64,000 nt of DNA, from positions 28,820-92,819 of the forward strand of contig CANQTP010000005.1 of the NCBI GenBank assembly GCA_947626755.1, read 5' to 3'. The notes below the pieces were generated by a model, which had not been told where the DNA came from, searched no databases, and saw only the letters and a program-made list of their open reading frames with translations. Source of the stretch: an uncultured Clostridia bacterium (GTDB lineage Bacteria; Bacillota; Clostridia; Oscillospirales; Ruminococcaceae). Within the stretch, counting starts at the first letter, position 1; every line of letters starts with the position of its first letter. Positions 8,354 through 16,738 of this stretch are shown here, piece by piece. A program made the translations under genes and the position numbers.

Positions 8354-10743
8354 TAGTTTTCCTCCTGTTCTTCGGGTTTTGTGGTCATAATCTTGTAGAG
8401 CTGTGTGTCCTTCGGGAACTTATCGACAAAAGGAATGATGACATTTCCGTAGAAGATAAGTCCTTCGCCCGCACCGCTGTTCGTTACATACGAAAGCTGA
8501 TGAGGGGAAATATTGAGCTGCTTCGCAAGTATCTGACGGTCTCCGCCAGCCTGATTGAGCATATATATGAAGTCGGAGTTTTCAAAGATATTCTCAATCT
8601 CACGGCTTGCAAGCAAATCCTTTACATTCTGAGTAAGTCCCGTAGGAATACCGCCCCATTTTCTGAAACGCTTCCAGATTTCGCAGGAATAAGCCGCTGT
8701 CTGTTCTTCTTTGAGAAGAAGGTGGAACTCGTCGATATAGTAGCGAGTGGACTTGTGTTCGGCACGGTTGACCGTTACTCTGTTCCATACGCAGTCCTGA
8801 ACGACAAGCATACCTATCTTTTTGAGCTGTTTGCCAAGCTCCTTGATGTCGAAACAGATAAGACGGTTATTCATATCAACATTGGTACGATGATTGAATA
8901 CGTTAAGAGAGCCTGTTACATACATTTCGAGAGCTGTCGCAATACGCTGAGCTTCAGGCTCGGTCTGTTTAAGCATAAGGTCGTACAAATCCTGCAAGAT
9001 AGGCATTTCAGCCGTATCGGGATTTGCAAGGTAATCACGATAAACCATTCTCACGCAACGGTCGATAATGGTCTTTTCGATAGGTTCAAGTCCGTTCTTG
9101 CCGCCGACAATCAGCTCACAAAGGGAGAGGATAAAGTCTGCCTTCAATGCGATAGGGCTTTCGTCCTCGGAGTAGTTGAGGTTGATGTCAAGCGGATTGA
9201 TATACTGTGTGGAAGTAGGCGAAATCTTGACAACCTGACCGTTAAGACGGTTGACAAGCGGATAATACTCGGCTTCGGGGTCGCAGATGATAATATCGTC
9301 TGTTGTGGTAAGAAAAGCGTTTGTAATCTCACGCTTTGCGGAGAATGACTTACCACTACCCGGCGTACCGAGAATAAGACCGTTCGGGTTTTTAAGCTGC
9401 TTACGGTCGCACAAAATCATATTGTTTGAAAGTGCGTTAAGACCGTAGTAAAGAGCTTCACCGCCCTGAAAAAGCTCCTGAGTGGTGAACGGTACAAAAA
9501 TCGCTGTGCTTGATGTGGTAAGTCCACGCTTGATTTCAATATCGTTTACGCCGATAGGAACACAAGCCATAATGCCATCTTCCTGCTGATAATCAAGGCG
9601 TTTGAGCTGACAGTTGTACTTCTGTGCGATACCCTGTTCCTGAAAGATGATATTGTCGAGCTTTCTTTTCGTGTCGGCTGTATTCATAATGAGAATAGTA
9701 GCCATAAAAAGACGCTCGTTTCGGCTCTGCAAGTCATTGAGCAAGCTCTTTGCTTCCTTACCGAAGGTGTTAATGTCAGACGGCATAATGTCAATGTCGT
9801 AGCCGTTTCTGAAAGCCTTTTTCTGTTCTTCCATCTTCATTTTATCAAGGTCGGTAATCTTGCTCTTAACCATTTTTACCGCCTTGTTCTGGTCGATAGA
9901 CTGAATGTGAATACTGAGTGTGATATTATGCTCAATGTTCAGAAAATCGGCAAGCATACGGTCTGACATTTCAGAAGCCATAATGTTGATGAATGAAACT
10001 GCTCCGTACTTGCCACTCATACGGAAACTGTTGCCCTTTGAGAAATCGAAGGACGAGGGAGCAATAAAGTCCTTGACGGAAAGACCTGACTTCGGGAGCA
10101 AATCCCAAGAGAAACGGAACTTTTCTCTACCATCGGGATTAAAGCTACGATGAAGCACCGCAAGGCGTTCAGCACCGTTCATAGGCTGAGCAAGTACGCC
10201 CATAATCTTGAAGTTGCCCAGAATATCGGCTTCGATACGTTCAAGCTTCGGCTTTGCTTCTTTCAGGGACTTTTCTTTGACCCCGAATGTGATATACTTG
10301 GTCTTGACAAGTCCGTTATTGCCCTTTGCAAGCTGATTTTTCAGCATTTCTGTGTATTCCTGACGAATATCGTTGAATTCGTCGTCCTGACCGTCAATTT
10401 CAAGCTGGCTGTGAAACTCCTCAACATCGGCTACCTGATTGAGAAAGGAAAGCTGAACATTGATGGAACTGTCAAAATAGTTGAGGAAGTCGCAGTAATT
10501 CTCGAAAATCGCTGTCTTATCCTCGTTCTGTGCAAGCTGATAGTTTATGTCGAAGAACTGAACTGTCTTGGTATAGAGATTATCGTCCACCTTGCAGATA
10601 CCGTCCTTGAACATCTGCTTGAAAGGGATTGACTGCTGTGCTGTTACAGGAACTTTACCGTTCCCGTTAGGACGAGCCTTTTTCACAGCAACGTCAATCT
10701 GCTTTTTCTTCTTGCCGGATACATTTTTAATTATCTTCGACAA
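8353..10743 (-). CDS. VirB4-like conjugation ATPase
   Basis: A 796-residue ATPase that powers the secretion channel. Walker A is GTPGSGKSFSAKRE near residue 459; Walker B is RYYIDEFHLLL near 666, followed by GIPTGLTQNV typical of VirB4/TraE. The N-terminal half (residues 40-400) is the usual VirB4 substrate-side domain. The start is TTG 10743, chosen because AAGGAGG lies nine bases upstream; it overlaps the PrgI gene by 17 bases. Length fits the family in Tn1549-like elements (about 790-800). It works at the inner membrane with PrgI and the VirB6-like protein. Confidence 0.95.
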   Translation of the reverse strand: MSKIIKNVSGKKKKQIDVAVKKARPNGNGKVPVTAQQSIPFKQMFKDGICKVDDNLYTKTVQFFDINYQLAQNEDKTAIFENYCDFLNYFDSSINVQLSFLNQVADVEEFHSQLEIDGQDDEFNDIRQEYTEMLKNQLAKGNNGLVKTKYITFGVKEKSLKEAKPKLERIEADILGNFKIMGVLAQPMNGAERLAVLHRSFNPDGREKFRFSWDLLPKSGLSVKDFIAPSSFDFSKGNSFRMSGKYGAVSFINIMASEMSDRMLADFLNIEHNITLSIHIQSIDQNKAVKMVKSKITDLDKMKMEEQKKAFRNGYDIDIMPSDINTFGKEAKSLLNDLQSRNERLFMATILIMNTADTKRKLDNIIFQEQGIAQKYNCQLKRLDYQQEDGIMACVPIGVNDIEIKRGLTTSSTAIFVPFTTQELFQGGEALYYGLNALSNNMILCDRKQLKNPNGLILGTPGSGKSFSAKREITNAFLTTTDDIIICDPEAEYYPLVNRLNGQVVKISPTSTQYINPLDINLNYSEDESPIALKADFILSLCELIVGGKNGLEPIEKTIIDRCVRMVYRDYLANPDTAEMPILQDLYDLMLKQTEPEAQRIATALEMYVTGSLNVFNHRTNVDMNNRLICFDIKELGKQLKKIGMLVVQDCVWNRVTVNRAEHKSTRYYIDEFHLLLKEEQTAAYSCEIWKRFRKWGGIPTGLTQNVKDLLASREIENIFENSDFIYMLNQAGGDRQILAKQLNISPHQLSYVTNSGAGEGLIFYGNVIIPFVDKFPKDTQLYKIMTTKPEEQEEN

Positions 10744-11095
10744 TGCTTTTTACCTCCTTTTCTAAGTCATACTGCTTTTCGGCATATTCGTAGAGATTTT
10801 CTGTCTTATACGGTCTGACCTTTGGGCGAAGAAAACGGCTTTTTATCACCGTTTTCACCACCTTTTCAAAGGGCAATCCGTTTTTCTCATACATTGCTGC
10901 AAGGAAAGAGGGCATTGCAACTACAATAAGCAGAAGCATTGCCCCCATATTACCAAGAGCTTCATTTGTAAGGAAATAGGTCGGAACTGCTGTTGCTGCC
11001 GCTATCGAAAAGCAGATTAACTGTCTTTTTGTAAGATTGAAAGCGACCTTTGTCTTAATCTTCGCAAGGTCTTTCGGAACCTGAACATACGGCAT
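10727..11095 (-). CDS. PrgI family conjugation membrane protein
   Basis: A 122-residue protein with two transmembrane helices near residues 28-45 and 50-68 (LICFSIAAATAVPTYFL; MGAMLLLIVVAMPSFLAAMY) and a charged C-terminus. Sequence and position just before virB4 match the PrgI family, a VirB3-like partner of VirB4. ATG 11095 follows GGAGG with a nine-base spacer. It overlaps the upstream gene by 41 bases and virB4 by 17. Confidence 0.9.
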   Translation of the reverse strand: MPYVQVPKDLAKIKTKVAFNLTKRQLICFSIAAATAVPTYFLTNEALGNMGAMLLLIVVAMPSFLAAMYEKNGLPFEKVVKTVIKSRFLRPKVRPYKTENLYEYAEKQYDLEKEVKSIVEDN

Positions 11096-11462
11096 ACATA
11101 AAATCCTCCATTAACTGCTTGTAGGCGGGGCTATCCTTTGGCATTTCCTCAACAAAACGATAGCGATACTTCTCGAAATCCGCTTCGATATCCACGCTTA
11201 TTTCCATAATAATGTCGCTTGGAAACCATTCCGCAAGGAATTTCACTGCGTCGTTGAACTGGCAAGCCCTGAGTTCGGAAAGCTCGGTTGTGCCAAAAAC
11301 CTCCTCAAAATTATCATCAAGGTCGTCGCAGCAGGAACGAAAAAGAACTCGGTATGAGAGGGAGTTCTTTCCGCCAAGCACCGCTTCAATCGAAAGTTCA
11401 GCCAGCCTTGCAAGATAATCCTGCTGTTTCCTTGTGATTGTTTCGTTACATTTGTAAATCAT
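11055..11462 (-). CDS. Hypothetical protein between VirB6-like and PrgI genes
   Basis: A 135-residue soluble, acidic protein. ATG 11462 is chosen because AAAGGAAATGCAAT precedes it; an upstream in-frame ATG near 11488 has no ribosome site. There is no signal peptide or membrane segment. It carries a pair of cysteines (RSCCDD) and alternating helices. The gene overlaps prgI by 41 bases, which argues it is real and co-translated. No family recognised. The second element lacks it: there the VirB6 and PrgI genes are six bases apart. Confidence 0.65.
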   Translation of the reverse strand: MIYKCNETITRKQQDYLARLAELSIEAVLGGKNSLSYRVLFRSCCDDLDDNFEEVFGTTELSELRACQFNDAVKFLAEWFPSDIIMEISVDIEADFEKYRYRFVEEMPKDSPAYKQLMEDFMYAVCSGSERPCED

Positions 11463-11478
11463 ATTGCATTTCCTTTCT

Positions 11479-12348
11479 TTAGTGAGCATTAAAAATTGAC
11501 TTTGAAATTGATGATGTCTTAAACAGCGTGAGGCAGAGAACAATGGAATACATACCGATACGCATAAGCATTGAGTGTAGGTCAGAAACTATAAGAATAT
11601 CCTTTACTAACGCTGAATAAATGCCCACAATTACCATTATGAATAGTCCTTGAAAAGCAAGAGAAAGCAGGCTTCTGATATAGTTTGTTCCGATATTTCC
11701 CCATTCACGATTGGTCATAGTGGCGAATGGGATAGGAGCAACAGAACAATACAGATAAATCTCAATCATTCTGTTTATAAGAACGACGGAAACAAGTATT
11801 GCTATCGCCTTAACTGCAAGGCTCACAACAGCCGCTTCGAGCATGAGGGCAATCAGTTCTCCAGTTCCCATAGCGTCGAGTGAGTCCCTGAACTGAATAT
11901 AAATGCTCGTTACATCGACATAGGTGTCGTTGGTAATTGATATCGCCGCCTGATTGACAAGCCATTGCCCGACATCAAATATCGCCATTGTTATCTCAAA
12001 TGTGTGGGAAAGCAGCATAACTGCAACACAAGCCTTGAACACATACTTGAAGAATATGAATGTGTCAATATCGTGCATATTATTCTTTTCGGTAATCATC
12101 GTTATAAGTTCGTAGCAAAGAACAAACGTGATGATTAAACCTGCAATCGGTATTACAACGTTTTTCGACAGGTTTTGTATCATTGTAAAGATACTGCCGT
12201 TCCACTGAGAGGGCGTAAGCCCCACCTGACTTGCTATATCGCCGGTAGCTGCATTGGCATCATCGAATATTCCGATAAACATTCCACCGCAGACGTCAAC
12301 AAAAAAGTCGTGTATGGCGTCGCCAATGGATTGCAAAATATCATCCAT
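11479..12348 (-). CDS. VirB6/TrbL-like conjugation membrane protein
   Basis: A 289-residue polytopic protein of the CD1111 / VirB6-like kind. At least five hydrophobic segments are visible: about residues 60-82 (VVIPIAGLIITFVLCYELI), 100-120, 165-195 (AVVSLAVKAIAILVSVVLI), 228-250 and 260-280. The segment IEIYLYCSVAPIPFATM is a characteristic conserved stretch. ATG 12348 follows AAAGGTGGTATGTA. It forms the inner-membrane channel with VirB4 and PrgI. A hairpin separates it from the upstream Maff2 gene. Confidence 0.88.
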   Translation of the reverse strand: MDDILQSIGDAIHDFFVDVCGGMFIGIFDDANAATGDIASQVGLTPSQWNGSIFTMIQNLSKNVVIPIAGLIITFVLCYELITMITEKNNMHDIDTFIFFKYVFKACVAVMLLSHTFEITMAIFDVGQWLVNQAAISITNDTYVDVTSIYIQFRDSLDAMGTGELIALMLEAAVVSLAVKAIAILVSVVLINRMIEIYLYCSVAPIPFATMTNREWGNIGTNYIRSLLSLAFQGLFIMVIVGIYSALVKDILIVSDLHSMLMRIGMYSIVLCLTLFKTSSISKSIFNAH

Positions 12349-12377
12349 TACATACCACCTTTCTTATTTAATAGCAA

Positions 12378-12401
12378 AAGCCTGCCGTTTCGGGCAGGCT
12401 T
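12378..12401 (-). terminator. Hairpin between Maff2 and VirB6-like genes
   Basis: A perfect 9-bp stem AAGCCTGCC / GGCAGGCTT with a 6-base loop, followed on the minus strand by only a short T-run (TTTTGC). It could be a leaky terminator or an mRNA-stabilising hairpin that raises pilin output over downstream genes. The second element has a hairpin at the same place (34357-34395). Confidence 0.6.
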
Positions 12402-12423
12402 CCGCTTTTGCCGAGCTGTTGGA

Positions 12424-12639
12424 TTAACCGAAAAGACCGGAAAGAAGGGGTACAAGTGTGATACCGATGAGAGCAACGCCACCGCCAGCCATAAGCTGCT
12501 TCATACCCTGTGACTTTGCACCGGGGTTATCGTTACCGTAGCCTTCGAGAAGGTTGATTACGCCCCATACGCCAAGACCGGCACCAAGAGCGATTACAAG
12601 TGTCTGAAGAACATCAACAGCAGAGTTAAAAAAATCCAT
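12424..12639 (-). CDS. Maff2 family pilin-like membrane protein
   Basis: A 71-residue protein with two transmembrane helices (VIALGAGLGVWGVINLL; LMAGGGVALIGITLVPLLS) around a polar loop GYGNDNPGAKSQG. This matches the Maff2 family, which resembles VirB2/TrbC pilins in size and topology. ATG 12639 follows AAAGGAGATTTTTAACT. It sits between virD4 and the VirB6-like gene, the standard place. Confidence 0.92.
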   Translation of the reverse strand: MDFFNSAVDVLQTLVIALGAGLGVWGVINLLEGYGNDNPGAKSQGMKQLMAGGGVALIGITLVPLLSGLFG

Positions 12640-12704
12640 AGTTAAAAATCTCCTTTAAATTAAATAGTTTTGATTTGAATTTGGACACAAAAACAGCCGT
12701 CTGA

Positions 12705-14492
12705 TTATTCATCAGCGGCTTGCGTGTCATCTTCGTTTGTTTCCGAGCAGTCGTAAACCTCAACGACTGTATTCGGTTTTACTGTGAGCTTATGGGATAG
12801 ATACTTTTCTACATCGAAAAGATTTCTTTCGTCAGCGTCAGAGGTCAGAGCGAATTTTGGATGCTTCGTTAAATCGTACTTATTACTGAGAAAAGGTCTC
12901 ACGCCTCTAAGCTGCAAAATACACTTACTGCCGTCCATTACGCTGAGTTCGTCCATCGACATAAGCTCTTTGCCTGTTTTCTGGTAATTCAGAGAGTGCG
13001 AGGTTTCTTTTCCTCTGCTTTCACCAGTGTTATACAGGTCAATGGTTTCCTTTCCGAGAATTTCGGAAATTTCTTTCAGAGTGGTCTTTTCCTTACCACC
13101 GAGAAAGAGTGTTGTATCGCAGTTGCCCACGATAGTATCCGCATTATCCTTGTAAATCGCCTTTAACTGACTTTGTGCCTGCAAGATAATTGAAGCTGAA
13201 ATTTCTCTGCTTCGTATCGTTGCTATGAGTTTGTCGAATTTTGGTATTTGTCCGATATTCGCAAACTCATCGAGTATAAAGCGAACGTGAACAGGGAGTC
13301 TGCCGCCGTATTTATCGTCGGCTTTGTCACACAACAGATTGAAAAGCTGAGTGTACATTATGGCTACGATAAAGTTAAAAGTATCATCGGTATCCGAGAT
13401 TATGACAAAAAGTGCCGTCTTTTTATCGCCTAACGTATCAAGCTCAAGTTCATCATCTTCTGTTAATTCACGCAGCTCCGCAATGTCAAAAGGTGCAAGT
13501 CTTGCACCGCAGGATATGAGGATTGATTTTGCGGTCTTTCCCGCTGCCAGTTTGTATTTCTTGTACTGCCTTACGGCAAAATGCTCAGGATTTTTCTGTT
13601 CAAGCTCCTTAAACAACAGGTCGATGGGATTTTCAAAGGTTTCGTCATCTTCTCGTGCTTCACTGGCATTTATCATCTCAATAAGGGTATTGAGATTTTT
13701 TTCTTCCTTTGGAGCTTCGTACCAGATATATCCGATAAGTGCCGAGTAGTAAAGTCTTTCAGCCTTTACCCAGAAATCTTCACCGCTTTGACTGCCTTCG
13801 CCTTTGGTGTTGGCAATAATTGTGTTTACGAGCTTCAAAATATCCTTTTCAGAACGGATATAGGCAAGTGGATTATAGTGCATTGACTTTTTGAAATTGA
13901 TAGTGTTCAGCACCTTGATTGCATATCCGCCGTCTTGCAGAGCCTTTCCGACTTCGTTCAGCACCGTTCCTTTCGGGTCTGTAACCACATAGGAGCTGTG
14001 CATTTGAAGTAAGTTCGGCTTTACATAAAATCGTGTTTTACCTGAGCCTGAGCCACCGATTACAAGGATATTCTTGTTTCGTGCGTACTTGGGTCCTGCC
14101 TTCGGTCTGCCGTCCATAGTCAGACGTTCCGTTTCGGTAAGAATGACATTATCCTCAAACTTGTCAGCCATATATGGCTTAATATCTTCGGCATTACCCC
14201 ATCGGGCAGAGCCGTACTCACAGCCTTTTCGGTATTTCTTTGCATTTTTACCTTTGACGTAAATAACGAGCTTTACGATTACGCCACCCGCAACACCTAT
14301 GAGAAGGTCTATCGGGTTGAAACTCGGCAAGGGATTGAGGAAAACCTCGCCCAAGCCGTCCATACCGTTCATTATCTTGTCGCCAAGTTCTGTGCCTGCG
14401 GCACTTGTAAATGCCTGAGATACCTTGTTGAAGAAATATCCGAGGATAATAAAAGGCAGAACCTTCATTACTTTTTGCTTGTCAAATTTCAT
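12705..14492 (-). CDS. VirD4/TraG type IV coupling protein
   Basis: A 595-residue ATPase that docks the DNA-protein substrate to the channel. The N-terminus has membrane segments (PFIILGYFFNKV; IDLLIGVAGGVIVKLVIYV). GSARWG near residue 95 precedes Walker A (VIGGSGSGKTRFYVKP) near 144; Walker B is FILDEFANIGQ near 402, followed by SIILQAQSQL. Length and motifs are normal for the family. Start ATG 14492 shares its first base with the PcfB stop. The second element's version (31242-33422) carries an extra linker of about 90 residues. Confidence 0.96.
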   Translation of the reverse strand: MKFDKQKVMKVLPFIILGYFFNKVSQAFTSAAGTELGDKIMNGMDGLGEVFLNPLPSFNPIDLLIGVAGGVIVKLVIYVKGKNAKKYRKGCEYGSARWGNAEDIKPYMADKFEDNVILTETERLTMDGRPKAGPKYARNKNILVIGGSGSGKTRFYVKPNLLQMHSSYVVTDPKGTVLNEVGKALQDGGYAIKVLNTINFKKSMHYNPLAYIRSEKDILKLVNTIIANTKGEGSQSGEDFWVKAERLYYSALIGYIWYEAPKEEKNLNTLIEMINASEAREDDETFENPIDLLFKELEQKNPEHFAVRQYKKYKLAAGKTAKSILISCGARLAPFDIAELRELTEDDELELDTLGDKKTALFVIISDTDDTFNFIVAIMYTQLFNLLCDKADDKYGGRLPVHVRFILDEFANIGQIPKFDKLIATIRSREISASIILQAQSQLKAIYKDNADTIVGNCDTTLFLGGKEKTTLKEISEILGKETIDLYNTGESRGKETSHSLNYQKTGKELMSMDELSVMDGSKCILQLRGVRPFLSNKYDLTKHPKFALTSDADERNLFDVEKYLSHKLTVKPNTVVEVYDCSETNEDDTQAADE

Positions 14493-14968
14493 TACAGTTC
14501 TGCCTCCCGTGTCTTGTTTTTCTCTCTTGTACGCTCCTGAGCCTTTTGCTTGACCTGCTCACCGAGAGTTTTAAGCTTTGCCTTGATAGATGGCTTTTCC
14601 TTCTTTTTGAGTTCTTTTCCAACAAAATCTTTGAAAGCAGCGTTCATAACCTCTGCGTCCTTTGCCTTGAAAAAGATGAAGTATCTCGGCGGCTTTTCAG
14701 AGCCGTCCTTTTTGAGAGAATAGTCGATACCGTACTTACGGGCAGTTTTGTTGAAGGACTTAATGTTTTGGTCGGTTACTTCAATATTCGTGAGCTTTTC
14801 GCCTTTTTGAATAAGGTGTTTTACCGACTGTTTTCCTTTATAGACCTTCGGGGACTTGTTTTTCTGTGCCGAGAGATAGGCTCTTACAGCCGATTTCAGC
14901 ACATTTGCCGTTACTTTTGTTGCCCTGACCGAGAGCGACACGACTTTTTCGGAGTTCTGCTCCTGCAT
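14492..14968 (-). CDS. PcfB family protein (DUF3801)
   Basis: A 158-residue soluble protein with the DUF3801/PcfB core (residues about 60-125: KFNKTARKYGIDYSLKKD-like region, then YFIFFKAKDAEVMNAAFKDF) and a very basic tail. In the pCF10 system PcfB partners the coupling protein PcfC and relaxase; the one-base overlap with virD4 supports that role. ATG 14968 follows GAAAGGAGGACAGTA. The counterpart in the second element is fused into a 741-residue protein. Confidence 0.88.
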   Translation of the reverse strand: MQEQNSEKVVSLSVRATKVTANVLKSAVRAYLSAQKNKSPKVYKGKQSVKHLIQKGEKLTNIEVTDQNIKSFNKTARKYGIDYSLKKDGSEKPPRYFIFFKAKDAEVMNAAFKDFVGKELKKKEKPSIKAKLKTLGEQVKQKAQERTREKNKTREAEL

Positions 14969-15001
14969 TACTGTCCTCCTTTCGGGTTATTTTTGTTCTT
15001 G

Positions 15002-15028
15002 CTAAGGGATTTTGAGTGGGAAACTCAT
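15002..15028 (-). other. Possible 8-codon leader ORF before PcfB
   Basis: A strong AGGAGG ribosome site stands seven bases before an ATG that encodes only eight residues (MSFPLKIP) and a stop, between the terminator 15051-15087 and the PcfB gene. It may be a leader peptide or a vestige. Nothing else supports translation. Confidence 0.3.
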
Positions 15029-15050
15029 TGTCTGACCTCCTTTTGGACAT

Positions 15051-15087
15051 AAAAAAAGCAGTCAAGTGTTTTTGATACTTGACTGCT
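15051..15087 (-). terminator. Strong intrinsic terminator upstream of PcfB
   Basis: A perfect 11-bp stem (AGCAGTCAAGT / ACTTGACTGCT) with a 9-base loop, followed on the minus strand by seven T's. It separates the replication-type gene from the conjugation genes, so the latter need read-through, antitermination or a promoter in the remaining 82 bases, where I see no convincing one. Confidence 0.9.
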
Positions 15088-15102
15088 ATGTACGGGACGG
15101 AA

Positions 15103-15900
15103 TTAACCGCCCCCATTAAAGTGATAATTCACTTCGGAGGTATAATAGTTGTCGATAGTAACGGCAGCATTATACAGGACTGTTTTCAGATAGGACTTGA
15201 TATTACGCACTTTGCTTGGATTTTCTTTCAGACAGGAGAAGATATACTCGATGTGCATAGAATTGAGCTTCAGAATACGGCTCTTGACAAGCTCGGTCGG
15301 AACTTTATCCTTTCCGATATTCTGCGTTTCCGCTTCTGAGCATACACATTCAAGCATTATATCGACAATTTCATCAAGCTGTGCCTTGTTGTATTGGTCA
15401 ACGATTAGGTCGTATTCGATATTTTCAAGAATGATTGCTCTGTATCCGTCAATCTTATCAATCCCATCAGGCAGGATAGATTGATTGATATTAAAAAGCT
15501 CTTTATTTTCTTTTTCTTTATTTGATTTCTCTTTACTTAATTGTGCCGAGGACATCTGTTTGGGTTTTACCCGTTCGGATTTATTCCGTTTAGGTTCGTC
15601 GAAATGGCGTGGCTTCATTCTTATATCGTAGAACACTTCGCCGTAAGTTCCATTTTTTCGCCGTTCTCGGTATCGGGTGATATATCCTGTTGCTTCAAGC
15701 TCCTTTATGATAGAAGCGATAGTATCGGAACATTCACGGTTGATTTTCGATAAACCTGAGATTGTCATATCCCATTTTTCAGGGAGCGATAATATTTGGG
15801 AGAGTAAACCTCTGGCTTTAAGAGAAAGCCGCATATCTCTTAAATGGTAATTTGACATTACCGTGTATCCGTCTGCTGTTTCAACTCTGCAATACGCCAT
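15103..15900 (-). CDS. Replication-initiator-like helix-turn-helix protein (DUF6017-like)
   Basis: A 265-residue protein. Residues 1-100 are a winged-helix domain (LSLKARGLLSQILSLPEKWD, then ISGLSKINRECSDTIASIIK) of the kind found in RepA-N and DnaD-like initiators. A basic linker follows, then a C-terminal helical domain (residues 150-265; AQLDEIVDIMLECV, YIFSCLKENPSKVRNIKSYL) resembling DUF6017. It probably binds element DNA to start replication or control transfer. ATG 15900 follows GGAGATTGAATTCTG and shares one base with the upstream stop (TGATG). A strong terminator follows its stop. Confidence 0.8.
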   Translation of the reverse strand: MAYCRVETADGYTVMSNYHLRDMRLSLKARGLLSQILSLPEKWDMTISGLSKINRECSDTIASIIKELEATGYITRYRERRKNGTYGEVFYDIRMKPRHFDEPKRNKSERVKPKQMSSAQLSKEKSNKEKENKELFNINQSILPDGIDKIDGYRAIILENIEYDLIVDQYNKAQLDEIVDIMLECVCSEAETQNIGKDKVPTELVKSRILKLNSMHIEYIFSCLKENPSKVRNIKSYLKTVLYNAAVTIDNYYTSEVNYHFNGGG

Positions 15901-16448
15901 CAGAATTCAATCTCCAGCACGAGAATATCGTTATCTCCGATTTCTCCAAACTTTTCTTCAAAAAAGGTATTGACAAATTCGTCAAGATGTGCTTCATACA
16001 TTGCCGCTTCGATTTCATCGGCAATTCTGCCCATTTCCTCGACCTCGGCACGGAGCTTGTCATACTCACGCTTTGTCTTAATGAATTCAGCCGTGCTTGC
16101 ACCCTTAATAGTACGGGGATAGACGAATGTTCTATACTCCTTAGCGTCAAGCTCCGCTTTCAGATTTGTAACCTTATTCCTGAGTTCTGCACCGAAGAAA
16201 AAAATCTTGAAAAAGGTCTTGACATTTTCCTCAGTTTGTGCTTCGGTTTTTTCTGAAAAATATTTCAGAAAAGACTTGACATCTGTCAGCTTTTGTGCTA
16301 TGAACCCCTCGAAAAAATTTTCAGAGAAGGGGTTGACAAATCTGTCATTCTGTGATAAGGGAGAACCCTTGAAATTTCTTTCAGAAAAGGTATTGACATT
16401 TCTGTCGTTCTGTGATATGGGACTTCCGATTGCTTTACTGTTCTTCAT
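15900..16448 (-). CDS. Repeat-bearing hypothetical protein, first gene of the left ICE operon
   Basis: A 182-residue protein. The N-terminal 80 residues are built from 19-20-residue tandem repeats with the pattern xVxTFxExxF (NVNTFSERNF, FVNPFSENFF, DVKSFLKYFS, NVKTFFKIFF); one more isolated copy (FVNTFFEEKF) lies near residue 160. Between them is a coiled-coil region (KREYDKLRAEVEEMGRIADE). ATG 16448 follows AAAGGCGGAATTATT. The stop overlaps the start of the replication-type gene. No family recognised; its place suggests a role next to replication initiation. Confidence 0.7.
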   Translation of the reverse strand: MKNSKAIGSPISQNDRNVNTFSERNFKGSPLSQNDRFVNPFSENFFEGFIAQKLTDVKSFLKYFSEKTEAQTEENVKTFFKIFFFGAELRNKVTNLKAELDAKEYRTFVYPRTIKGASTAEFIKTKREYDKLRAEVEEMGRIADEIEAAMYEAHLDEFVNTFFEEKFGEIGDNDILVLEIEF

Positions 16449-16503
16449 AATAATTCCGCCTTTCTTAATGTTGGTTTGAGCTTATCATATATTCAGGGAA
16501 TAG

Positions 16504-16543
16504 AAAAACCCCGTATCTAACGGTTTAACCGTCGGATACGGGG
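16504..16543 (-). terminator. Terminator upstream of the left ICE operon
   Basis: CCCCGTATC / GATACGGGG (9 bp) with an inner ACGG/CCGT stem; on the minus strand TTTTT follows. It would stop transcripts coming from the AraC side before the ICE operon; bases past it on the plus strand (ATCTTTTTATTT) could serve the other direction weakly. Confidence 0.75.
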
Positions 16544-16551
16544 TAATCTTT

Positions 16552-16738
16552 TTATTTACCAAGTTCAAGGCTCATCACGAGAGTTATATCTTCCCACTGA
16601 TTTTGCCTTAAATACTTGCCGTTAGCCTTCTGATAGGCTCTTGCCATTTCATAGGTTATCGGAAAATCCCATTGTATAGCGATTTTCTGATTAATCCCTA
16701 TTACTAATAGCTGCCTGTGCAAGTGGAGATAATTCTCT
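16552..16738 (-). pseudogene. Unrecognised open fragment next to AraC gene
   Basis: A minus-strand frame of about 60 codons without a start, ending WEDITLVMSLELGK and a stop. It looks protein-like (IQWDFPITYEMARAYQKANG) but has no start codon or ribosome site and is open into the end of the AraC gene. It may be the 3' remnant of a gene cut at the element boundary. Family not recognised. Confidence 0.35.

Larger units (their letters stand above)
1..16448. mobile_element. Left ICE (Tn1549/CTn-like), partial
   Basis: A continuous minus-strand block with the classic order of Tn1549/CTn-type conjugative elements: PcfB, VirD4, Maff2, VirB6-like, PrgI, VirB4, CD1108, DUF4315, DUF4366, TopB, ArdC/zincin. 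Many genes overlap by 1-17 bases or are closely spaced, so it reads as an operon. It runs off the left edge; relaxase, integrase and the left end are not in the window. The right boundary is placed at the first recognisable element gene; the true end could lie anywhere between 16449 and 16739. No attachment site was identified. Confidence 0.85.

Noticed and set aside
14838..15116. A 92-codon minus-strand frame over the terminator and the PcfB start.
   Set aside because: It runs through a perfect terminator, overlaps PcfB in another frame and has no ribosome site.
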